Origin: a bacterium
GTDB taxonomy: Bacteria > Planctomycetota > JAFGQW01
Reading direction: 5' to 3'
NCBI GenBank assembly: GCA_030426805.1
Contig: JAUHXU010000004.1
Coordinates: 482,792 to 546,791, forward strand
Length of the DNA stretch: 64,000 nt
Both the position numbers and the translations under genes were made by a program. Of this stretch, positions 52,349 through 61,325 are shown in pieces. Numbering within the stretch: position 1 is the stretch's first letter; every line of letters begins with the position of its first letter. The notes under the pieces were generated by a model. That model was not told where the DNA came from, did no database searches, and saw nothing but the letters and a program-made list of their open reading frames with translations.

Positions 52349-53980
52349 CTATCGACCGAGGACGCGATTCTCGGCGAACCGATCGGCGAGGACGTCCGCG
52401 ACGACTCGACACCCGGCCGCGGTCAGGTGCACCGGATCGAGGAACAGGGTGTCATCGGCAGTGCGGACTCGCGCGTCGGCACCCACGTCGACGAAGGAAA
52501 TCCCCGCGGTGCGACACATCTCGGCCGCGATGTCGAGGAAGCGAAAATACTCCGCCACGCGCTGCCGGTTGAACTCGATGCGGGCCTCGGACGGCGAACG
52601 GCGCTCACGATGAAACACGATCGGCTGAAACGCGACGAGGAACGTCGCCCCGCGCTCGTGTGCCCACGCCTTCATGCGCTCCAAGTTCGACACGTATTCG
52701 AACGCGCATCGGAACACGGCATCACCGACCCCCGACGGGGGCCATGTGATCCGAAACGCGTCGTCGGCATCAGCCCCCGCTTCGTCGAGGTAGTCGTTTC
52801 GCAGCCGGTCGGTAAATGCAAAGAACATCCCGTTCACCGCGACGGGACGGGCCGGACGTTCGAGCATCCCCACCAGGTCGTTCCAGCCGTTGAACACGAC
52901 GTAGTGCGCGGGCCGGACAGGGTCGACGCGGTGAACCATGTGCGAGAGTTCCTGACCGCTGAGGAACCCGGGGACGCCGGCGTTGATCGGTCGCATGCCC
53001 AGGGCATCCCCCAGACGTCCACAGATCGTCTGCTCGCCTGGCTTCAGTCCGTAGCCGAACGTGGCCGACCCACCGAGCACTGCCAGCAGCGGGGCATCTC
53101 CGGCCGGAACGCCGTCGCGGAAACCGTGCTCATCGATCAGAAAGTGCTCCGTGCGCTGCCCGGGCGCCGGTCGGTAGAAGGTCCAAGGGTCGATCAGCAT
53201 CCGGAGCGGCCCGCGCTGGCCCGACAGACGCGCGCCGCGCCAATCGATGAAGGACAGCGAATACGCACCGCCCGCGTCGTCGTACCCGGTCTCCGGCGGC
53301 TGCCGCAGCCATGCGTAGAGGCCCCACGCCACGGCCCCGAAGAGGACGAGGGAGCCGACGCCTAGTGCGAGCCCGGCAACGTTGACGTTCTCCCGGCGAC
53401 CCACCCTCGTGGCGCGCGACGCATGCGCACGTACTCGCCCCTGGCGCCGACGGCCGCTACCGAGGAATCCGAGCAACACGACGAACAGCGCGACGGCACT
53501 GGTCACGATCCAACGCTCGATCCGGACCGTGCGGCGCACGACCTTCCCGATACCGCGATGAGAGATCTGTGGCCATGCGCCCGCCGAGACGACACGCAAG
53601 TTGGACGAGTGCATCAGCCGTTTCGCGTCGCCAGCGGGTCGCCATCCCGCGAACGAGTTCGCGGCATCCCAGCGCCCCCAGGTGAACAAGCCGGAAACGC
53701 GAATCGCCGCGATGTCGACGTCGCCGGGTCCGACGCGCGGGTCGATCCGGACGCTGCGAGTCGTCGTCGGCACGGTGACGGTGACGGTGCCGTCCGCCGG
53801 GACTTGGCGCACCTCGACGAAGTCCGGATCGTAGCCTCGTCCTCGGTCCCAGCGCACTGCGACGTAGTCGGTCGCCGATGCAAAGTCGACGTGCAACGAG
53901 ACCCGGGCCAGGCCAGGCCATGCAAACCAAACAACGCCGATCGTCGCGACCGCCACCCCGGCATACCGCATGCTCACCAT
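52349..53980 (-). CDS. Membrane-anchored SGNH hydrolase
   Basis: This protein of about 543 residues has an N-terminal membrane helix (residues 4-22), a soluble beta-rich segment, two further membrane helices (about 155-175 and 205-228), and a C-terminal SGNH/GDSL hydrolase domain. Block I is VLGGSATFGYGL with the nucleophile Ser, block III is FNGWNDLVG, and block V is DPVHLT with the catalytic Asp and His. It is likely a periplasmic esterase, for example for O-acetyl groups on glycans. ATG 54001, 53980 and 53971 are all in frame; 53980 was chosen arbitrarily because no ribosome binding site decides. Confidence 0.75.
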   Translation of the reverse strand: MVSMRYAGVAVATIGVVWFAWPGLARVSLHVDFASATDYVAVRWDRGRGYDPDFVEVRQVPADGTVTVTVPTTTRSVRIDPRVGPGDVDIAAIRVSGLFTWGRWDAANSFAGWRPAGDAKRLMHSSNLRVVSAGAWPQISHRGIGKVVRRTVRIERWIVTSAVALFVVLLGFLGSGRRRQGRVRAHASRATRVGRRENVNVAGLALGVGSLVLFGAVAWGLYAWLRQPPETGYDDAGGAYSLSFIDWRGARLSGQRGPLRMLIDPWTFYRPAPGQRTEHFLIDEHGFRDGVPAGDAPLLAVLGGSATFGYGLKPGEQTICGRLGDALGMRPINAGVPGFLSGQELSHMVHRVDPVRPAHYVVFNGWNDLVGMLERPARPVAVNGMFFAFTDRLRNDYLDEAGADADDAFRITWPPSGVGDAVFRCAFEYVSNLERMKAWAHERGATFLVAFQPIVFHRERRSPSEARIEFNRQRVAEYFRFLDIAAEMCRTAGISFVDVGADARVRTADDTLFLDPVHLTAAGCRVVADVLADRFAENRVLGR

Positions 53981-54020
53981 GCCCGAACGATACCACGGCA
54001 TCGGCCAACTGCAATCGACC

Positions 54021-54743
54021 TCAGAAGCGCCGCCGTGCGCGGATCTCGGCGATCGCGTAGAGGCCGAGGGTGACGCCGCCGGCGAGCCAGGCGCCTGCGA
54101 GCCAGAGCCACGCGGTGTCGACGAGCAGGATACCGCGGACGCCGGCGCCGACGGCGCGCATCACGCGGCCTCGATCGACCCCCGGGCGGTCCTCGAGCAG
54201 GCTCAGCGCCGTGACGCCGGCGGTGTATGCGACGTGCACCCCGATCGCGGCGAGTGCGAGTCCCGGCGGTGGCCACACGCCGACCGCCACCGCGCCGATC
54301 GCGAGGTCGAGGCCGCGACACATCCCCATCGCGATGCAACCGACCACCGCGAACCGCTTCAGCCACGCGTCGTAGGCGACGATCGCGGCGACGGTCGCCG
54401 CGGCGCAGACCCCGGCCGCCGGCGCGACGAGCGACGCCAGGACGACCCCCGTCACGAGCAGGCCGGAAGCGATCCGGAACGCGAGCCCGGCCGGCACGCG
54501 CCCCGACGGCAACACGCGCCCCGGGTGCTTCGCGCGATCGACGTCGAGGTCGCACCAGTCGTTGAGCGCCATGCCGCCGGTGTAGAGGCACGCCGATGCG
54601 GCGACGAGTCCGGCAAGCGACCAGGGTCGATCGAATCCGCCACCCGCCAGCACCCAGCCGACGATCGGATCGCCGAGCACCGACAGGACCAGCGGCAACC
54701 GCACGAGGTGCGCGACGTCGCCCGGGCGAACGCGGTCAGCCAT
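54021..54743 (-). CDS. UbiA-family prenyltransferase, EboC-like
   Basis: This 240-residue membrane protein has about seven helices. The first aspartate-rich prenyl-diphosphate motif is NDWCDLDVDRAKHPGRVLPSG, the second lies in YDAWLKRF...GMCRGLDLAIG. The CRGLDLAIG segment in place of a plain NDxxD motif resembles the EboC branch rather than UbiA of ubiquinone synthesis. Its 8-base overlap with dxr (ATGGCTGA) links it to isoprenoid supply. An EboB-like hydrolase is encoded at 15300-16109, so ebo-type functions may be scattered in this genome. The prenyl acceptor is unknown. Confidence 0.75.
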   Translation of the reverse strand: MADRVRPGDVAHLVRLPLVLSVLGDPIVGWVLAGGGFDRPWSLAGLVAASACLYTGGMALNDWCDLDVDRAKHPGRVLPSGRVPAGLAFRIASGLLVTGVVLASLVAPAAGVCAAATVAAIVAYDAWLKRFAVVGCIAMGMCRGLDLAIGAVAVGVWPPPGLALAAIGVHVAYTAGVTALSLLEDRPGVDRGRVMRAVGAGVRGILLVDTAWLWLAGAWLAGGVTLGLYAIAEIRARRRF

Positions 54744-55890
54744 CGAGGTGACGGGCAACCGCGTCGCGCACGTCGCGGTCGACGCGCATCAGATCGTCGA
54801 GCGACGGCGACGCGAGGAACGCGTGCGCGTCGACGGCGCGCGCGACCGCGTCGTGAATCGCGGGGTAGGGGATCCGCTCGTCGAGGAACGCCGCGACCGC
54901 GACCTCGTTGGCGGCGTTGAGCGCGGCACCGAACGTGCCGCCGCGCTCGGCGGCATCGAAGCCCAGACGCAGCGCCGGAAAGCGCTCGAACGACGGCGGC
55001 TCGAACGTGAGCGACGCGTAGCGCGCGAAGTCGAATCCGACACACGGCCCCGGCACGCGCGCGGGGTGGGTGAGCGCATACTGGATCGGGATCTTCATGT
55101 CGGGCGGGCCGAGCTGCGCGAGCACGTTGCCGTCGACGAACTCGACCATCGAGTGCACGACGCCTTGCGGATGGATGACGACCTCGATCCGATCGGCAGG
55201 CACGTCGAAGAGCCAGCGCGCCTCGACGATCTCGAGGGCCTTGTTCATCATCGTCGACGAGTCGATCGTGATCTTCGCGCCCATCGACCACACCGGGTGG
55301 TCGAGCGCCTCGGCCTTCGTGATCGTCGCCATCGTGTCGACCGGCCGCGTGCGGAACGGTCCGCCCGATCCGGTGAGCAGAATCCGGCGCACCGCATCGG
55401 CCGGCTGGTCGCCGAGCGCCTGGAAGATCGCGGAATGCTCGCTGTCGACCGGGAGAATGCGGGCGCCGGTCGCGCGCGCGCGCTCGACGAGCAGCGGCCC
55501 GGCGACGACGATCGACTCCTTGTTCGCGACCGCCAGCACCGCGCCGGCCTCGACGGTCTGCAGGGACGCCGGGAGGCCCGCCGCCCCGACCATCGCCTGC
55601 AGCACGACGTCGGGGGCCGCCTCGGCGAGCATCCGGCGGACGCCGTCGGCACCGAGGAGCAACTCGCCGTGCGCCGGGTCCCACTCGTCGGCGATCGTCG
55701 CGTGGGCCGCAGGGTCGGTCACGGCGACGAACCGCGGCCGGCACGCGGCGGCCTGGTCGCGCAGGCGCGCGACGTTCCGGTGGCCGCTCAGCCCGACGAC
55801 GTCGATCGCATCGGCGCCGAGGTGTGCCGCGACCTCGAGCGCGTTGACGCCGATGCTGCCGGTCGCACCGAGCACGATGAGCTTCCGCAT
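54736..55890 (-). CDS. dxr: 1-deoxy-D-xylulose 5-phosphate reductoisomerase
   Basis: This 384-residue enzyme makes 2-C-methyl-D-erythritol 4-phosphate in the MEP isoprenoid pathway, using NADPH. The nucleotide motif is GATGSIG (residues 8-14). The metal site is PVDSEHSAIFQ with Asp149 and Glu151, close to E. coli Asp150 and Glu152. LTGSGGPFR, WSMGAKITIDSSTMMNK and the substrate-binding NAANEVAVAAFLD are conserved. It is the first gene of a two-gene unit with the prenyltransferase, and is divergent from purM. Confidence 0.95.
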   Translation of the reverse strand: MRKLIVLGATGSIGVNALEVAAHLGADAIDVVGLSGHRNVARLRDQAAACRPRFVAVTDPAAHATIADEWDPAHGELLLGADGVRRMLAEAAPDVVLQAMVGAAGLPASLQTVEAGAVLAVANKESIVVAGPLLVERARATGARILPVDSEHSAIFQALGDQPADAVRRILLTGSGGPFRTRPVDTMATITKAEALDHPVWSMGAKITIDSSTMMNKALEIVEARWLFDVPADRIEVVIHPQGVVHSMVEFVDGNVLAQLGPPDMKIPIQYALTHPARVPGPCVGFDFARYASLTFEPPSFERFPALRLGFDAAERGGTFGAALNAANEVAVAAFLDERIPYPAIHDAVARAVDAHAFLASPSLDDLMRVDRDVRDAVARHLDG

Positions 55891-55918
55891 GGTTCTCCCG
55901 GCCGCGAGGCTGCGCCGC

Positions 55919-55946
55919 TTGCGACCCCGAGGCGATCTGTTACGAT
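55919..55946 (+). promoter_or_regulatory. Candidate purM promoter
   Basis: TTGCGA (55919-55924) and TACGAT (55941-55946) are 16 bases apart. The expected transcription start falls on or next to a GTG at 55951 that is in frame with purM, 11 codons before the ATG at 55984. This allows a leaderless message starting with GTG. Confidence 0.5.
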
Positions 55947-55983
55947 CCGAGTGGACACCGCCGACGAGAAAGACGACTGGCGC

Positions 55984-57045
55984 ATGGGCTCAGAAGCATA
56001 CAAGAAAGCGGGCGTCGATATCGACGCTCAGGACGACGCGATCGACCGGATCAAGGGCCACGTCAAATCGACGCGCACCGACGCGGTGCTCGGCGACGTC
56101 GGACGCTTCGGCGGCCTGTTCGCGACACGATGGGAGACCGGCTCCGAGCCGATCCTCGTCGCCAGCGCCGACGGCGTCGGCACGAAGCTGAAGATCGCGG
56201 CGCGTGTCGGCGACTACACGACGATCGGCCAGTGCCTCGTCAACCACTGCGTCAACGACATCCTCGTGCAGGGTGCGCACCCGCTGTTCTTCATGGACTA
56301 CGTGTCGATGAGCACGATGGACCCGCCGCTGGTGGAGGGAGTCGTGAGCGGGATGGCGAAAGCGTGCCGCGAATCGGGGTGCGCGTTGCTCGGCGGCGAA
56401 CTCGCCGAGATGCCGGGCCTCTATCAGCCGGGCGATTTCGACATCGCCGGGTTCGTCGTCGGCCAGGTCGACCGCAGCGAAGTGCTGCCGCGCGAGACGC
56501 TCGCGCCGGGCGACGTCCTCCTCGGACTCGGTTCGACCGGCCTGCACACCAACGGCTACTCGCTCGCGATTCGCGTGCTGCTCGAAGACGGGGCGCTGCC
56601 GCTCGACGAGCCGCTCGTCGGAGACGAACCGCTCGGCCGGACGCTGCTCGCCGTGCACCGTTGCTACCTGCCGTCGCTGCGCGGCTGGCTGCGCGACCCG
56701 CGGTTGAAGGGGCTCGCGCACATCACGGGCGGAGGACTCGTCGACAACCTGCCGCGGATCCTCGACGCGAAGGTCTCGGCGCGCATCGAGGTCGGCACGT
56801 GGCCCGTCCCGCCGATCTTCGGCGAGATCGCGCGGCGCGGCGAGGTGTCGGTCGACGAGGCGTTTCGGGTGTTCAACCTCGGCATCGGGCTCGTCGCGGT
56901 CGTCGCGGCGGACGCAGCCGACGCGATCGCAGCGGCGCTCACCGACGCGGGCGAGGCGGTCTATCGGATCGGTGAACTCGTGCCGGGCGACGGCGGCGTC
57001 GACCTGGTCGGGGCGTCGGACTCGTTGTTCGAGGCGGTCGCATGA
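55984..57045 (+). CDS. purM: Phosphoribosylformylglycinamidine cyclo-ligase (AIR synthetase)
   Basis: This 353-residue ATP-dependent enzyme makes aminoimidazole ribonucleotide in purine synthesis. It starts with the typical YKKAGVDIDAQDDAIDRIK, and has SADGVGTKLKIA, CVNDILVQGAHPLFFMDY, GGELAEMPG and ITGGGLVDNLPR. ATG 55984 fits the family start, but no ribosome binding site precedes it, while GTG 55951 lies at the expected transcription start and would add 11 residues. Its stop overlaps the start of the TPR gene (ATGA). Confidence 0.93.
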   Translation: MGSEAYKKAGVDIDAQDDAIDRIKGHVKSTRTDAVLGDVGRFGGLFATRWETGSEPILVASADGVGTKLKIAARVGDYTTIGQCLVNHCVNDILVQGAHPLFFMDYVSMSTMDPPLVEGVVSGMAKACRESGCALLGGELAEMPGLYQPGDFDIAGFVVGQVDRSEVLPRETLAPGDVLLGLGSTGLHTNGYSLAIRVLLEDGALPLDEPLVGDEPLGRTLLAVHRCYLPSLRGWLRDPRLKGLAHITGGGLVDNLPRILDAKVSARIEVGTWPVPPIFGEIARRGEVSVDEAFRVFNLGIGLVAVVAADAADAIAAALTDAGEAVYRIGELVPGDGGVDLVGASDSLFEAVA

Positions 57046-58652
57046 GGGCCGCGACGGTCGGCGTCGCGTTTCTCATCGCGATGCTCGCGGCGCACGCCGC
57101 CGCGCAACCCGACACCGCCGGCGTGGATGCGGTCAGGACCGCCGCCGAACGGGCACTCGCCGGGGGCGACGCGGCCGGTGCATTCGCGACACTCGACGCG
57201 GGCCGTGACGCGGCGACGCAACGCGCCGACGTGGCGTGGATGCGCGCGCTCGGTCGCGCCGCGATGGGTACACAGCGCTTCGCGCGGGCGCGCGAGGTGT
57301 TCGAGTGGGTCGCGGGTCGCGAGGACGCGACCGCGGCCGACTGGGTCCACGTCGCATGGGCGCGCTTCGAAGCCGCAGCTGCGCTCGAAGAGAGCGACCC
57401 GGCATTCGCCCGGGCGGGACTCCTCGACGCCGCCGACGCGGCGAAGCAGGCGATCGCACTGTCCGGGGCCGACACCGGCGCCTGGCGTTTCCTGGGCGCC
57501 GCGCTGACGCGGGCCGGCGAGCGCGGCGAGGCGGATCGCGCCTACGCAGACGGGATCGCCGCCGTGCAGAAAGCGGGTGGCGATCCGACGCCGCTCGTCC
57601 ACGCACGCATCGACGCGCTCGTCGCGTCGCAACGGGTCGACGACGCCCATGCCGTCGCGAAATCGCTCGCCGATCCGGTCAGCGCGGCGCTCGCGACGGC
57701 GCGCGTCTGGGCCGGGGCCGGTCGCGACGACCGGGCGGTCGAGGCGCTGGCCACCGCGATCGAGCGGGCGCCAAATGACCGTCGGATCTACGACGCGTTG
57801 TGGGCATCGCTGGGCACCGCGAACCCGGGCCGCGGCGCGGCGCTCGTCGGCGCGGTCGCGGAGAAACACCCCGACGCGTATTTGGCCCACGCCTACCTCG
57901 GCAAGTTCCTCGTGGCGTCCGCCGACTTCGACGGCGCCGAACGCGCGTTCGCGCGGTGTCGCGAGATCGCGCCGGACGACGCATGGGCCCGCTACGCGCA
58001 GGCCGATCTCGCGCAGCGTCGACTCGGCGCGCTCGAAGCGAACCCGAAGAGCGACCCCGTCGCGGTGCAGGCGGGCTATTCGACCGCCGTCGCGTTGTGG
58101 CTCGACTACCTCGACCACGCGAAGCGAACGAACACGCTCGACCCGACCGCGGTGGCGACCGTCGACCTGCTGATCTACAACCAGGCGCGCGCGGGCCTCG
58201 ATCCAGAAGCGGCGTACCCGGCATACAAGCGGTTCGTCGAACTGTTCCCGGATCGCCACCTGCACTGGGCCGTCTTCGCGGCGATCTGCCAGGACGCGGG
58301 CCGGCTCGAGGAGGCGGAGGCGGCGATCGCGCGTGCGATCCGCGACTGCCCGGACGCGGAAGCGGCGCGCCGGACGCAATACATCAACGACCGCGGCCTG
58401 CTCTACGAGGCCGGCGAGCAGTGGGACAAGGCGAAGGCGAGCTACCGAGAGGCGAGCGGCGGCGAGGGCAAGGGCAAGGCGGACGGTTTCGAGAACCTCG
58501 CTCGGTTGCACTTCAAGCTCGGCAACACGAAGGCGGCGGTCGCCTGCTTCAAACAAGTCCTCGAACTCGAGCCGGACCGCACGCAAGCGATCTTCTACTA
58601 CCACCTGTGCCGACGCGCACTCGCCCGCAAGCACCACTTCGAGGCCAAGTAG
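57042..58652 (+). CDS. Exported TPR-repeat protein
   Basis: This 536-residue protein has a signal peptide (MRAATVGVAFLIAMLAAHAAAQ). The rest is a series of tetratricopeptide-like helix pairs; the clearest are AYLGKFLVASADFDGAERAF and NLARLHFKLGNTKAAVACFK, each followed by a [LI][EA]PD turn. It probably acts as a scaffold in the periplasm. It is coupled to purM upstream by ATGA and followed after seven bases by the membrane spermidine-synthase-like gene. The partner is unknown. Confidence 0.75.
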   Translation: MRAATVGVAFLIAMLAAHAAAQPDTAGVDAVRTAAERALAGGDAAGAFATLDAGRDAATQRADVAWMRALGRAAMGTQRFARAREVFEWVAGREDATAADWVHVAWARFEAAAALEESDPAFARAGLLDAADAAKQAIALSGADTGAWRFLGAALTRAGERGEADRAYADGIAAVQKAGGDPTPLVHARIDALVASQRVDDAHAVAKSLADPVSAALATARVWAGAGRDDRAVEALATAIERAPNDRRIYDALWASLGTANPGRGAALVGAVAEKHPDAYLAHAYLGKFLVASADFDGAERAFARCREIAPDDAWARYAQADLAQRRLGALEANPKSDPVAVQAGYSTAVALWLDYLDHAKRTNTLDPTAVATVDLLIYNQARAGLDPEAAYPAYKRFVELFPDRHLHWAVFAAICQDAGRLEEAEAAIARAIRDCPDAEAARRTQYINDRGLLYEAGEQWDKAKASYREASGGEGKGKADGFENLARLHFKLGNTKAAVACFKQVLELEPDRTQAIFYYHLCRRALARKHHFEAK

Positions 58653-58659
58653 GGCGGCG

Positions 58660-60234
58660 ATGAACGACCCTGCGCCGCGGCCGCCGATCCGCGCCCTGAT
58701 CTACGTGCTCGTCTTCGTGTCCGGCCTGTCGGTGATGCTGATCGAGATGACGGCGCCGCGACTGCTCGGGCCGTTCTTCGGCACGTCGACCGTCGTGTGG
58801 ACGAACGTGATCGGCGTCATCCTGCTCGCGCTGTCGATCGGCTACTACGTCGGCGGACGGCTCGCCGACCGCCGACCGCACGTGACCTGGCTCGCGTCGA
58901 TCGTGATGGTCGGTGCGGCCCTCGCCTCGATCGCGCCGGTCGCGGTCCCGGCCATCGGACGCGCGGTGCTCGAGCCGGGACTGGGCCTCGGCGCGGCGTA
59001 CGGACTGATCGGCCGTGGCTCGCTCGTCACGGCGATCCTCGTCTTCTTCCCGCCGGCGCTCCTGCTCGCGATCGTCGGGCCCTACGCGATCCGCTGCCTC
59101 GCCGAGCACGACCACGTCGGCCGCGCCGCGGGGACGATCTACGCGCTGGGCACGATCGGCTCGCTCGCCGGCACGTTCCTGCCGACGTTCTGGCTGATCC
59201 CGACCGTCGGCAGTCGCGCGACGATCCTGATCGCCTGCGGGACGCTCTTCGGCATCGCGGCGATCGTCTTCGTCGCGCACCGTCGCCGCGCGCCCGTCGC
59301 CGGCATCGGGGTCCTGGCGATCGTCGGCGCGACGCTCGCGAGCGGGGGGCCGGTGCGCGGCGGCGACGACCTGATCGCGGAGGCGGAATCGGCGTATCAA
59401 TACGTGCGCGTGAGCCGCGAGGAAGCCGACGGCACGACCGCGCTCCTGCTGCAGGTGAACGAACCGGTCGCGGACTACCAGTCGCGCTGGGTCGAGGGAC
59501 GCGTGCTGACGTCGGCCTACTACGATCACTTCGCGCTGTTGCCGCTGCTCGTGCCGGCGCGCGAGGATCGCCCGCTGTCGGTCGCGATCATCGGCCTCGC
59601 GGGCGGCGTGATCAGCCGGCAGTACCACGCGCTCTACCCGGACACGCGCTTGCACATCGACGGCGTCGAAGTCGACGGTGAAGTCGTTCGGCTCGCGCGC
59701 GAGCACTTCGGCCTCGACGCGACCCATCAACCGCATACCGACGTGCACGTGCTCGACGGCCGCGTGTTTCTCGCACGCGCCCCGTCGCGTTACGACGTGA
59801 TCGTCGTCGACGCCTACGCGAGCCAGATCTACCTGCCGCCACACCTGTGCACGGTCGACTTCTTCCGGCTCGCGCGCGAGCGACTGCACGACGACGGCGT
59901 CCTCGCGCTGAACGTGAGCGCGTATGCGCCGGACCGAGGGCTGCTGCCGGGCCTCACGCGGACGGTCGCTCGGGCCTTCGGCGAGGCATTCGTCGCACCC
60001 ACCGCGCCGGGCAACTTCGTCGTCTTCGCGACCGCGGGAGGGGGCACGCGCCGGTGGCCGCCGACCGCGACGCGGCCGGTCCCCGAGGCGCTCGGCGCCC
60101 TGTGGGCCGGGCTGACCCGCCCGCGCACCGCGCTGCGCCTCCCGGACCGGCCCGACGCCGCCGTCTTCACCGACGACGACTGTCCGGTGGAACGGCTCGC
60201 CGACGCCGATCTCGCCGCCGCACTGGCCCGCTGA
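58660..60234 (+). CDS. Membrane protein with spermidine-synthase-like domain
   Basis: This protein of 524 residues has two parts. Residues 15-235 form about seven membrane helices (SGLSVMLIEMTAPRLLGPFFG is the typical start of such fusions). The C-terminal part is a spermidine-synthase-like Rossmann domain: VAIIGLAGGVISRQ is the glycine-rich loop, HIDGVEVDGEVVRLAREHF the acidic strand end, and YDVIVVDAYAS the conserved Asp strand. This fusion type is widespread but of unknown substrate; true polyamine synthesis is not assured. It forms an operon with purM and the TPR gene. Confidence 0.8.
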   Translation: MNDPAPRPPIRALIYVLVFVSGLSVMLIEMTAPRLLGPFFGTSTVVWTNVIGVILLALSIGYYVGGRLADRRPHVTWLASIVMVGAALASIAPVAVPAIGRAVLEPGLGLGAAYGLIGRGSLVTAILVFFPPALLLAIVGPYAIRCLAEHDHVGRAAGTIYALGTIGSLAGTFLPTFWLIPTVGSRATILIACGTLFGIAAIVFVAHRRRAPVAGIGVLAIVGATLASGGPVRGGDDLIAEAESAYQYVRVSREEADGTTALLLQVNEPVADYQSRWVEGRVLTSAYYDHFALLPLLVPAREDRPLSVAIIGLAGGVISRQYHALYPDTRLHIDGVEVDGEVVRLAREHFGLDATHQPHTDVHVLDGRVFLARAPSRYDVIVVDAYASQIYLPPHLCTVDFFRLARERLHDDGVLALNVSAYAPDRGLLPGLTRTVARAFGEAFVAPTAPGNFVVFATAGGGTRRWPPTATRPVPEALGALWAGLTRPRTALRLPDRPDAAVFTDDDCPVERLADADLAAALAR

Positions 60235-60279
60235 TCCCGTCCGAGATCGAGAAATCCCGCGATTCCGATCGGGGACCGG

Positions 60280-60309
60280 TTGGCGTTTCGCCGATCGGGA
60301 CGGTAGACT
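60280..60309 (+). promoter_or_regulatory. Candidate promoter with flanking ccgatcggg palindromes
   Basis: TTGGCG (60280-60285) and TAGACT (60304-60309) are 18 bases apart, about 75 bases before the ATG at 60386. Two copies of ccgatcggg, each containing the palindrome ccgatcgg, lie at about 60265 and 60291, on either side of the -35 box, and may bind a regulator. Confidence 0.4.
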
Positions 60310-60385
60310 CGGGGCGGCAGGTTCCACTGGGCCGACCTCGCGCCCCGGGAGGGAGCCGAGGAAACCCGAAACGGAGGAGAACCGC

Positions 60386-61264
60386 ATGCAGACCAAGATC
60401 CGGATCGCGGGCGCCATGCTCGCAGTCGTGCTCTGCCTGCCCGGCTACGCGTATGCCAAGGGCTGATGAGGCGGCGGCGGAGGTGGTGGCGGTGCCGCGG
60501 CGGGAGCCGGCGGCGTCGGTGGTGGCGTAGGCCGCCGCAACCCCACCAACTCCAAGACTCGGGCCAGTTTGTCCCGACTCAAAGTTGATTTCGATCTCGT
60601 AACGGCCGGTGCCTACGGCTCCGTGGATACCGGCGACTACCTGTCCACGATCTACGCGCTCCAAGCCGCGAAGAAAGCGGACCGCCTGGCCGTCCTCTAC
60701 CTGTTCGACTCGACGTACGATCGCAAGAAGAGCGAGGCGTTCGAGGAGCAGCTGTTCGGCCACGAGAACCTGGCGCTCGGGATCAAGCCGTTCCTGCGGC
60801 TCAAGCTCGACGTGTCCAGAGACAACGTCGCGAAGGATCGCTACGGCGCGAAGGTGCCGTGCCTGATCGTCTACGACGCGAAGGGTGTCGCCGCCGAGAC
60901 CGCGGTGCTGCAGAACTACAAGGCGAACGCGAACGTCGTCCTGAACGCGCTGATGCGCGCGTCGAAGGGACACGCGAAGCTCTCGCTGAAGTCGTTCATC
61001 AGCAAGTACCGCCGCTTCATGACCGACCTCGAGAAACTCGAGAAGCGCAAGGAAGTGCTCGCGGAGAAGGCCGGACGGATGAAGAGCGAGTCGAAGCTCG
61101 CACGGCTCGACAAGCAGTTCGCCCAGCTCGCGAAGAAGAAGAAGGCACTCCTCGACCGGGAGTTCGATCTTCTGACCGCGGTCAAGGCGTGGGGGACCCA
61201 GAAGGACCCCGACGCACCGGCGCCCGAGAAGAAAGCTGCCGCCAAGGCAGCCGATAAGCGCTGA
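60386..61264 (+). CDS. Exported thioredoxin-like protein with two in-frame TGA codons (candidate Sec-Sec selenoprotein)
   Basis: Read straight through, this gene encodes 292 residues. ATG 60386 has a strong GGAGGAG ribosome binding site and starts a canonical signal peptide (MQTKIRIAGAMLAVVLCLPG, cleavage after AYA). Residues 27 and 28 are TGA TGA (60464-60469), then the same frame remains open: a Gly/Ala-rich linker of about 23 residues, then a thioredoxin-like domain (LAVLYLFDSTYD, VPCLIVYDAKG with the cis-Pro position) lacking CxxC, and a C-terminal Lys/Glu coiled coil. Without read-through, the downstream part would start only at TTG 60569, without ribosome binding site or signal peptide. 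I therefore infer two adjacent selenocysteines. A simple pseudogene is the main alternative. Confidence 0.65.
60494..60514 (+). promoter_or_regulatory. Possible bacterial SECIS-like hairpin 1
   Basis: gccgcggc (60494-60501) pairs with gcc-g-gcggc (60506-60514, one bulged g) around a ggga loop. The loop begins after 32 intervening bases from the second TGA (60467-60469), inside the distance range of known bacterial SECIS elements, and has G at its first position. The GC-rich surroundings make chance pairing possible. Confidence 0.35.
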
Positions 61265-61288
61265 ACGCCGCGACGATTCGTGAATCCT

Positions 61289-61325
61289 CGCCGGGCCCGA
61301 CGCGAGTCGGGCCCGGCGTTTTTTT
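61289..61325 (+). terminator. Strong Rho-independent terminator
   Basis: A 13-bp perfect stem (61289-61301 with 61306-61318), a gcga loop and a run of seven T. It lies 24 bases after the stop of the thioredoxin-like gene. The T run contains the first base pairs of the next gene's only usable start codon (TTG 61324). Confidence 0.95.

Noticed and set aside
60464..60469. Simple nonsense mutation (pseudogene) in the thioredoxin-like gene
   Set aside because: Not excluded, but less likely: two TGA codons side by side with no other frame damage, and a neighbour gene with two TGAs exactly at cysteine positions.
60569..61264. Stand-alone protein starting at TTG 60569
   Set aside because: No ribosome binding site and no signal peptide; the same frame upstream is open back to the TGA pair and continues into a signal peptide with a strong ribosome binding site.
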